NCBI GenBank assembly: GCA_025963775.1
Contig: JAOQAD010000015.1
Location: 1-64,000 of the forward strand
From: Bacteroidota bacterium
GTDB lineage: Bacteria; Bacteroidota; Bacteroidia; 2-12-FULL-35-15
Reading direction: 5' to 3'
Length of the DNA: 64,000 nt
The position numbers and the translations under genes were made by a program. Positions 57,782 to 64,000 of the stretch are shown here, in pieces; the stretch's first letter is position 1; every line of letters starts with the position of its first letter. The notes beneath the pieces were generated by a model, which made no database searches, had not been told where the DNA came from, and worked only from the letters and a program-made list of their open reading frames with translations.

Positions 57782-60700
57782 TTACTGGATAATTAATTTT
57801 TGAACTGTTACATCAGTCGCAGTGCTGAACCGGATATAATAAATTCCTTTTGCAATGCCATCCATGCTAATTGTTTTTTTGTAACCGACTGTCATATTCT
57901 GTTCAACAGAATTGTGAACTTCTTTTCCCTGGAGATCTGTAATGCTGATCCGCATCTCTGGAACACCTGCATTATTTATTTCAATGGTCAACGTCCCATT
58001 GTTTGGGTTCGGATAGATAAGAATCCCCGGAGATGAGGTATTACCTGAAAGCCCCGTGCAAACAGTAACTGTTATAGAAGCAGTATCTGAGCCCATGCAG
58101 GAATTCACATCTGAAACAGTGTATGTAATTATGTGCATTCCCGCTCCAGCAGCAGTTGGGTCAAACATGCTTCCGCTTACTGAAGTTCCGGAATAAGAGC
58201 CTCCGGCCGGTGATCCACCACTTAATGTAAAGGCTAAAGCATCATCACATACAGGGGAAGTGAAGGGAGTGAATGAAACTGCCGGTAAGGAATTTACAGT
58301 AACTGTTACAGTTGCCGTATTCATACATCCGTTCACATCCGTACCTGTTACCGTATAAGTAGCAGTTGAAGCCGGGGCAAATGCAACGTTATCCGTTACA
58401 CCACCTGTCCAGGTATAGCTGGATGCTCCCATGCCCGTGAGTGTTGCATTGTCGCCGGCGCAAACTGCAGCCGGGCTTGCCATTGCTGTTACAACTGGCA
58501 ATGTATTTACAGTAACCGTTGCAGTTGCTGTATTCATACATCCATTCACATCCGTACCTGTCACGGTATAAGTAGCAGTTGAAGCAGGGCTGAACGCAAC
58601 GTTATCCGTTACACCACCCGTCCATGTATAGCCTGATGCTCCCGTACCTGTGAATGTTGTGTTGTCGCCGGCACAAACTGCAGCCGGGCTTGCCATTGCT
58701 GTTACGGCTGGCAATGTATTTACAGTAACTATTGCAGTTCCTGTATTCATACATCCGTTCACATCCGTACCTGTCACCGTATAAGTAGCGGTTGAAGCCG
58801 GAGTAAATGCAACGTTATCCGTTACGCCACCTGTCCATGTGTATGTTGATGCTCCCATGCCCGTGAGTGTTGCGTTATCACCGGCACAAACAGTAGTTGG
58901 GCTTGCCATTGCGGTTACAGTCGGTAATGTATTTACAGTGATTGTTGCAGTTGCTGTATTCATACATCCATTCACATCCGTACCTGTCACCGTATAAGTA
59001 GCAGTTGAAGCAGGGACAAATGAAACTGCGTTTGTTACTCCTCCGGTCCATGCATATGTATTTGCGCCTGTTCCGCTGAGTACAGCGCTTGTTCCTGAGC
59101 AAACAATACCCGAAACCGGGCTTGTTGCAGCACCAACAGTTGGCAGTGCGTTCATGGAAACGGTGATCCCGCTGGCCGCAGAGTCACTGCAGCCTGAGAG
59201 ATTTGTTTTGATCATGTTGTAAGTGCCTGGAGATGTTACCGCATACGTGTTGCTTGTTGCACCGGCGATCAGGGAATCGTTCACATACCACTGGGATGTT
59301 CCGCCACTTGTGCCTGTTAACAAAACGCTGCCGCCTGCACAAAAACTGGTTCCCCCGCTTAGTGTTACAACAGGCACAACGTTCGCTATTACACTCACTT
59401 CATTTGATAATCCTGTTAAAGGCCCGAATGAACAGGTGGTTTGGAGTACATAATATTTTGTTCCCGAGGTTAAGGCAGGTGTTGTATACGATACGGTATT
59501 TGCTCCTGTTCCGCCTGTTACATTTGAATATGGCCCTCCGGCTGTTGAGGAGATCATCCACTGATACGTTACACCCACAGCATTCGTAGCTCCTGTTGAT
59601 GTAAGCATAACGGTTTGCCCGATGCAGGACGAATAGGAAGAAGGCGTGATCGTTCCACCGCTTGCCGCAAGACACGACGGTACGGTAAACTCATCGGCAC
59701 CGATATCAGGATTTGTTGTAGATGCGCTCGGGCGGGTGTCACCGTCAATATCCGTCAGTACACCCACTGAAGCTGTTCCCTTCTGGTCGATGTTGGTAAA
59801 CTCGGAAGATGCAAAGCTGATGTGAAGGTTGGTTGGAGCAACTACCGGTGTTCCGTTTGAAGAAGCGTAGGATACATTATCATTCGTTCCTGTGCCGGCA
59901 AGGTTATTTGTGTACGACCTGAAATTGTTAGCAGGAGCAGTAGCTGCGGCATTAAAATTTATCGCCTTATATAAGTTGGCAGCACTTCCCGTATTTCCCA
60001 CCTGTGCTATTCCACCCTGGCTTAATGATCCCTGGTAATAGGTATTGTTGTTCATTGTCAGGTTCATCGCGCTTGTAGCCCCGGAAGGTAAATACACGCT
60101 TACAAGAACCGTATTGTACAATGATGGATTGCCGCCTGTTACCTGGTTGGAAAATATATTGTTCCTGACATCAAGTCCTGTAGCAGTTAATGAGCTGATG
60201 ACAAAAGCAGCTACTATGTTCTTTCCTGTTGTTCCCGGGATATTGCCTGTTAAATGCACAGTGTTATGATACACCTGGTGCCCTGTGCCTCCAAGGATCC
60301 TGATCCCGGCAACTCCGTTGGTGGTATTAAAAGTACTGGTTCCGGCAACCTGGCTGTTGATGCACTGCCCCACAAAGTTGTTCCTGATCACGTGGTTATT
60401 CCCTCCCGAAATATCGATCCCGATAGCAGCATGGGTCTTCACGTGGTTATTATAATTTTTTTCAATGATGTTTTTTTCAATGATCATTCCCGATACTCCT
60501 GCCGTGCTTAACAAGCCGACATTAATAGCGCGGTTTGTAGCGCTGGATAAGATATATCCTTCGATGCGCACGGTATTGCCTGAAATGGTTCCGTTGGAAG
60601 TGCCCTGTGCAGTGATCCCAATGCCGGTCACCTGGTCAGCAGCCCCGATCACCGGATTCCCGATCATGTTATCGGAGATCATTAAAGAAGCAGCGACGCT

Positions 60701-61441
60701 TGTGGCCGATCCGTTTACCGAGACTCCCCTCGAAACCGTTTGAATACTATTGTTTGAAATGGTCAGGCCGGTACATGTTTGTCCGCCCGGTACCAGCGTG
60801 GCAGAAGAAGTTAAAGATCCAGGCGCAGTTGTGGCCGATACGGTGGATGCGTTTCCTGAAGCGATCACGCCCCAGCTTACTACTTCTGAAGTATATGCCC
60901 CGGTATTTCTGCCAACACCGCTTCCGTTCAGGTTTAGGTTCCTCATGATAACATTGTCGCAGCTCGTTACCAATGTAGAGGTGGCAAGGCGGATGCAGGA
61001 AGTGAACGACAGGTTGATCGCCGCCGTATTCCTGATCGTTAAGTTCCTGTTGGTGCCCGCAGTGTTCGGGTTATCACCGTTAATGGTAACATTGTCAGCG
61101 CCGTTAAGCTCAATAAGTCCCCGGCCTGAGCCTGTTGCGCCGGAAACGGTTACACCATCCGCTGAAGGGGCAATCGCTATGGCTGTATAGCTTGCAGCGC
61201 CTGCACCACTTCCATTTAATACGCATGGTGCGGTTTCCGTTGTGTTTGCTGAAACAGCAACTGCAATTGTTCCTGTGTGAGTGCCTGCATTGATCGCGTT
61301 AAAAGCTGTCCTGAGCGTTGTATAGGAAGCTGTGGCAGTTCCTCCTGTGGAGTTTACCGTGACCTGTGCAAAGCTGCCTGCACTTATGATACATAGAAAA
61401 GAAGAAATGATGATGCGGGGCATCCGGGTAATTTTTTTCAT
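57782..61441 (-). CDS. very large secreted beta-helix/Ig-repeat protein with T9SS sorting domain
   Basis: A 1219-residue T9SS cargo. A signal peptide (ending GSFAQ near 26) precedes a right-handed parallel beta-helix (about 60-560; repeated N-x-I-x-x-N turns, e.g. GLTISNNSIQTV), an Ig-like segment (about 590-690) and four almost identical 71-residue modules (about 767-1052; each with TYTWTGGVTDNVAF and TYTVTGTDVNGCMNT). A last domain and a T9SS type A tail (about 1140-1219; IYPNPNNGTLTIEI, VQKLIIQ) follow. It is probably a surface adhesin or matrix protein. The repeats could expand or contract by recombination. Confidence 0.87.
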   Translation of the reverse strand: MKKITRMPRIIISSFLCIISAGSFAQVTVNSTGGTATASYTTLRTAFNAINAGTHTGTIAVAVSANTTETAPCVLNGSGAGAASYTAIAIAPSADGVTVSGATGSGRGLIELNGADNVTINGDNPNTAGTNRNLTIRNTAAINLSFTSCIRLATSTLVTSCDNVIMRNLNLNGSGVGRNTGAYTSEVVSWGVIASGNASTVSATTAPGSLTSSATLVPGGQTCTGLTISNNSIQTVSRGVSVNGSATSVAASLMISDNMIGNPVIGAADQVTGIGITAQGTSNGTISGNTVRIEGYILSSATNRAINVGLLSTAGVSGMIIEKNIIEKNYNNHVKTHAAIGIDISGGNNHVIRNNFVGQCINSQVAGTSTFNTTNGVAGIRILGGTGHQVYHNTVHLTGNIPGTTGKNIVAAFVISSLTATGLDVRNNIFSNQVTGGNPSLYNTVLVSVYLPSGATSAMNLTMNNNTYYQGSLSQGGIAQVGNTGSAANLYKAINFNAAATAPANNFRSYTNNLAGTGTNDNVSYASSNGTPVVAPTNLHISFASSEFTNIDQKGTASVGVLTDIDGDTRPSASTTNPDIGADEFTVPSCLAASGGTITPSSYSSCIGQTVMLTSTGATNAVGVTYQWMISSTAGGPYSNVTGGTGANTVSYTTPALTSGTKYYVLQTTCSFGPLTGLSNEVSVIANVVPVVTLSGGTSFCAGGSVLLTGTSGGTSQWYVNDSLIAGATSNTYAVTSPGTYNMIKTNLSGCSDSAASGITVSMNALPTVGAATSPVSGIVCSGTSAVLSGTGANTYAWTGGVTNAVSFVPASTATYTVTGTDVNGCMNTATATITVNTLPTVTAMASPTTVCAGDNATLTGMGASTYTWTGGVTDNVAFTPASTATYTVTGTDVNGCMNTGTAIVTVNTLPAVTAMASPAAVCAGDNTTFTGTGASGYTWTGGVTDNVAFSPASTATYTVTGTDVNGCMNTATATVTVNTLPVVTAMASPAAVCAGDNATLTGMGASSYTWTGGVTDNVAFAPASTATYTVTGTDVNGCMNTATVTVTVNSLPAVSFTPFTSPVCDDALAFTLSGGSPAGGSYSGTSVSGSMFDPTAAGAGMHIITYTVSDVNSCMGSDTASITVTVCTGLSGNTSSPGILIYPNPNNGTLTIEINNAGVPEMRISITDLQGKEVHNSVEQNMTVGYKKTISMDGIAKGIYYIRFSTATDVTVQKLIIQ
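58285..59140. repeat. four in-frame 213-bp tandem repeats
   Basis: The motif ATTTACAGT recurs at 58292, 58505, 58718 and 58931, a constant 213-base (71-codon) period. The copies are nearly identical, in particular around ATTCATACATCC and the CCGGCGCAAAC-type Cys codon. They encode the PKD/Ig-like modules of the large T9SS protein. Confidence 0.85.
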
Positions 61442-61517
61442 GTGTTGCGTTTTATCTGTGATGTCTGAGGGGGACTCAAATATAGAAATAAATACGGCTA
61501 AAACACATGCCCGCCCA

Positions 61518-63056
61518 TTATCCTGCCCAGCCTTCCCTGTCTAAGCTCCTGTATTGGATCGCTTCCGCGAGATGGCCTGTTTCAATATGTTCGCTTGCAT
61601 CGAGATCGGCAACCGTGCGCGCCACTTTGAGAATACGGTCGTAAGCCCTTGCCGACAAGCCCAGCCGCTCCATTGCGGTTTTCAATAACTGGTTTCCCGC
61701 TTCATCGATCCTGCATACTTCACGTAATTGTTTGGAGCTGATCTGTGCATTGCAGTGAACGCCTTCATTATTTTCATAGCGCCTGCTTTGGATCTCCCTT
61801 GCTTTGATCACGCGCTCACGCACCGAATTGCTTTTCTCCGAAATACGCTCAGCAGCCAGTTCACTGTATGATACCGGCGTTACTTCCACGTGAATGTCGA
61901 TCCGGTCGAGCAGGGGGCCGGAAATTTTGTTCAGGTATTTTTGCACTACGCCCGGAGGACAAACGCAATCCTTTTCGGGATGGTTATAGAACCCGCAGGG
62001 ACAAGGATTCATAGAGGCAATGAGCATGAAGCTTGCAGGATATTCCACAGAAAATTTTGCGCGGGAAACAGTAACGACCCTGTCCTCCAAAGGCTGACGC
62101 ATCACTTCCAGCACCGTTCGTTTGAACTCCGGCAATTCATCAAGGAACAATACTCCATTGTGTGAAAGCGAGATCTCGCCCGGCTGCGGAACGCTTCCAC
62201 CGCCCACGAGGGCAACATCGCTGATCGTGTGATGAGGGCTCCTGAATGGCCTTACAGACACCAGTCCTGTGTTCTTTCCCATCTTCCCGGCCACGCTGTG
62301 GATCTTTGTTGTTTCGAGCGCTTCGTGCAGGTTCATCGGTGGCAAAATGGTCGGCAGGCGTTTTGCGAGCATCGTCTTTCCCGCTCCGGGAGGGCCGATC
62401 AGGATCACATTGTGCCCGCCCGCTGCTGCGATCTCGAGTGCCCGCTTAATGTTCTCCTGTCCTTTTACATCCGAGAAATCGAATTCCGCTTCATTGAGCT
62501 TCGTGTAAAAATCATCTTCAGTATTGATCACAGTCGGCTGCAGGCAGGAAGTGTCATTAAAGAAATCAATCACTTCGCTGATGTTCTCCACACCGTACAC
62601 ATCCAGCCCGCTGACGATCGCAGCTTCCTTTACATTCTGCACCGGAAGTATAATGCCTTTGAATTTTTCTTCGCGTGCTTTGAGGGCGATTGGCAGCACG
62701 CCTTTAACAGGCTGCAGTCCGCCATCCAGCGAAAGCTCGCCCATAATGATGTAATCGCCGACTTTTTCTGAAGGGATCTGCCCGGAAGCAGCAAGAATGC
62801 CGACGGCAAGCGTAAGGTCGTAAGCAGAGCCTTCTTTGCGGATATCGGCGGGAGCCATGTTAATCACAATACTTTTACCGGGGATCCTGTAGCCGTTGTT
62901 CTTGAGTGCGGCATCGATGCGCTGCTGGCTTTCTTTAACGGCGCTGTCGGGCAGGCCTACGAGGAGAAAATTGATCCCGGGACTGATGTTCGTTTCAACG
63001 GTTACGGTGGTTGCATTGATCCCGTACACGGCACTTCCAAATGTTTTTATCAGCAT
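61518..63056 (-). CDS. comM: YifB/ComM family Mg-chelatase-like AAA ATPase
   Basis: A 512-residue protein with an N-terminal Lon-protease-like ChlI domain (about 1-165; GLPDSAVKESQQRID), an AAA+ core (Walker A GPPGAGKTML near 220; LFLDELPEF Walker B near 303), a Cys-rich insertion (PCPCGFYN, CVCPPG) and a C-terminal Mg_chelatase_C domain. ComM is a helicase that promotes branch migration during natural transformation, so the gene hints at competence potential. Normal length. It is convergent neither with nor close to DNA-uptake genes here. Confidence 0.94.
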   Translation of the reverse strand: MLIKTFGSAVYGINATTVTVETNISPGINFLLVGLPDSAVKESQQRIDAALKNNGYRIPGKSIVINMAPADIRKEGSAYDLTLAVGILAASGQIPSEKVGDYIIMGELSLDGGLQPVKGVLPIALKAREEKFKGIILPVQNVKEAAIVSGLDVYGVENISEVIDFFNDTSCLQPTVINTEDDFYTKLNEAEFDFSDVKGQENIKRALEIAAAGGHNVILIGPPGAGKTMLAKRLPTILPPMNLHEALETTKIHSVAGKMGKNTGLVSVRPFRSPHHTISDVALVGGGSVPQPGEISLSHNGVLFLDELPEFKRTVLEVMRQPLEDRVVTVSRAKFSVEYPASFMLIASMNPCPCGFYNHPEKDCVCPPGVVQKYLNKISGPLLDRIDIHVEVTPVSYSELAAERISEKSNSVRERVIKAREIQSRRYENNEGVHCNAQISSKQLREVCRIDEAGNQLLKTAMERLGLSARAYDRILKVARTVADLDASEHIETGHLAEAIQYRSLDREGWAG

Positions 63057-63119
63057 AGGTCATTCTTAAAACAGTTTTGGAGCAGAGCGGCAAAAATACA
63101 AAAGCAGGTGAAACGACAA

Positions 63120-63260
63120 AATATTTTTTTAGCCAGGGCTTTTTTAAAAGCGTCAGTTCGTTGCGAGGTACAAGCGTATCGGGAACATGCCCATCATTAT
63201 GCTGTCCGCTATTTCCGATACTCTCCTACGGTCGAACCGAAGCGACTTCCTCTATCGATT
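63120..63260. other. intergenic region with a long imperfect hairpin
   Basis: No gene is seen between 63057 and 63342. GTATCGG (63176-63182) pairs with CCGATAC (63215-63221) around ATGCCCATCATTATG, with further short complementary stretches outside (TTCG/CGAA). It resembles a dispersed structured repeat, but only one copy is in the window. Confidence 0.35.
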
Positions 63261-63342
63261 GCTAATAATAATTCGATTTTTACTTCTCTTTTTTCCTGTT
63301 TTGTGGTATATTAGCTTTCGTAAATAATTTAATATCATAAAA

Positions 63343-64000
63343 ATGAAAAAAGCTACACTATTGATTGCCTGCATTTGTTTTGCTTTCGGGGCAAATGCTC
63401 AAACCTTCTCTGACGATTTTGAAGCCTATACGTCAGGAATAAAATTAGGGCCGCAGTCGCCAAACTGGGGAACCTGGAGCGGTGCAGGAGGCGGTACCGA
63501 TGATGTGAACGTGGTAACAACCGACAATCACACAACAGGCGGGACCAAGTCCATCTATTTCCAATCGACCAGCGCTACAGGCGGGCCATCTGATGTGGTG
63601 TTGCCATTTGGTGCTTCGCCATTAACAACAGGACAGTTCTCATTCACTTCCTGGTTTAAGATCCCTACAGGAAAAACAGCTTATTTTAACTTCCAGGGAA
63701 ATGCAACAATGGGTAATATGTACACATTGGATTGCTTCATGGACAATGCAGGTAACATCGCGATCCAGAACAGCGGTACCACTGTATTAACAGCCACGCA
63801 TCCTTTCGGTGCATGGTTCGAGCTGAAGATCAACGCAAACCTGAACACCAACACATGGGAATTACTGATCGACGGAGTATCTGCGGGTACATGGTCGAAC
63901 GCTAACAACCAGGTGTATGCAATTGATATCTATCCTGCCGATGCAAGCGCAAGGTATTGGGTGGATGATGTTTCCTATAATGTTGTTCCTTATACACTGC
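63343..64000 (+). CDS. secreted protein, N-terminal part, cut by window edge
   Basis: An ATG at 63343 opens a frame that stays open to the last base (219 codons). The signal peptide is MKKATLLIACICFAFGANAQ. The mature part starts TFSDDFEAYTSG, then NWGTWSGAGGGTDDVNVV and continues through a LamG/concanavalin-like jelly-roll (WFKIPTGKTAYFNFQG, then WFELKINANLNTNTWELLID). The start pattern and the neighbouring T9SS proteins suggest a T9SS cargo, but the C-terminus is not in view. Upstream TATATTAG at 63307-63314 may be its -7 element. Confidence 0.8.
   Translation, partial: MKKATLLIACICFAFGANAQTFSDDFEAYTSGIKLGPQSPNWGTWSGAGGGTDDVNVVTTDNHTTGGTKSIYFQSTSATGGPSDVVLPFGASPLTTGQFSFTSWFKIPTGKTAYFNFQGNATMGNMYTLDCFMDNAGNIAIQNSGTTVLTATHPFGAWFELKINANLNTNTWELLIDGVSAGTWSNANNQVYAIDIYPADASARYWVDDVSYNVVPYTL

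Noticed and set aside
58285-59140. possible CRISPR or satellite DNA
   Set aside because: The 213-bp period is in frame within a protein gene and encodes Ig/PKD-like modules.
1-64000. tRNA, rRNA, tmRNA or known riboswitch
   Set aside because: I looked through the intergenic regions and saw no cloverleaf, rRNA segment or recognisable riboswitch core. In particular no glycine riboswitch precedes gcvP, although a covariance-model scan would be needed to exclude small RNAs.

Overview
The window looks like a chromosomal segment of a Bacteroidota bacterium, probably an environmental member that cannot be placed further from sequence alone. The signs are several secreted proteins ending in type IX secretion (T9SS type A) sorting domains, the TAnnTTTG promoter element in front of many genes (often with TTTG 19 bases upstream), lipoproteins with short Bacteroidota-type lipoboxes, SpoIIE phosphatases fused to TPR or Reg_prop/Y_Y_Y sensors, and mid-range GC content. 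No rRNA, tRNA, CRISPR array or prophage was seen.

Layout. 1-200: the end of an IS3-family element abutting the last 22 codons of a REP-associated tyrosine transposase (RAYT). 205-2674: a small lipoprotein and a TPR-SpoIIE phosphatase. 2754-3843: an intact RAYT gene bracketed by inverted palindromic repeats, with a three-copy repeat array downstream; one palindrome supplies the stop codon of the next gene. 3833-7020 (minus): a D-2-hydroxyacid dehydrogenase, MgtE, and a secreted homologue of the leptospiral surface protein LipL32. 7217-14328 (minus): rsmA, a DUF4286 protein, a lipoprotein, a TPR protein, a small unknown and kynurenine 3-monooxygenase in a tightly packed, partly overlapping run, with a YdeI-like gene and kynureninase upstream. 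14350-14950: a GxxExxY gene between inverted repeats, with a decayed second copy of its 5' end. 14993-19842 (plus): hemL, a membrane protein and a Reg_prop-SpoIIE sensor phosphatase. 20620-27595: gcvP and then secreted proteins, three with T9SS tails and individually terminated. 27703-29192 (minus): MlaF and MlaE. 29303-31911: a 39-residue Cys-rich lipoprotein, FeoA and FeoB. 32153-39863: an MBL hydrolase, a large propeller/outer-membrane-barrel protein, a TSUP permease, an M20 peptidase, a GT39-type membrane glycosyltransferase and small proteins. 39891-48295: a second GT-C-like membrane protein, a T9SS protein, RecQ, KdsD, a GT2-DUF2304 pair flanked by 83-bp inverted-repeat elements, and an SDR. 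48508-57752: two divergent TPR proteins sharing one TPR module, hydrolases, YceI, a lipoprotein MsrB, a PD40 protein, CbrC and a DUF1801 protein. 57782-64000: a 1219-residue T9SS substrate with four 213-bp internal repeats, YifB/ComM, and the start of another secreted protein at the right edge.

Themes. Cell-surface biology dominates: T9SS cargo, lipoproteins, glycosyltransferases, Mla lipid transport and iron uptake. Tryptophan catabolism (kmo and kynU) is present, but TDO, kynurenine formamidase and HAAO are not in view. Many intergenic regions carry palindromic or inverted-repeat elements of at least four families. The most unusual items are the LipL32 homologue, the RAYT with its inverted repeat array, and the GxxExxY gene with its duplicated repeat-linked 5' end.
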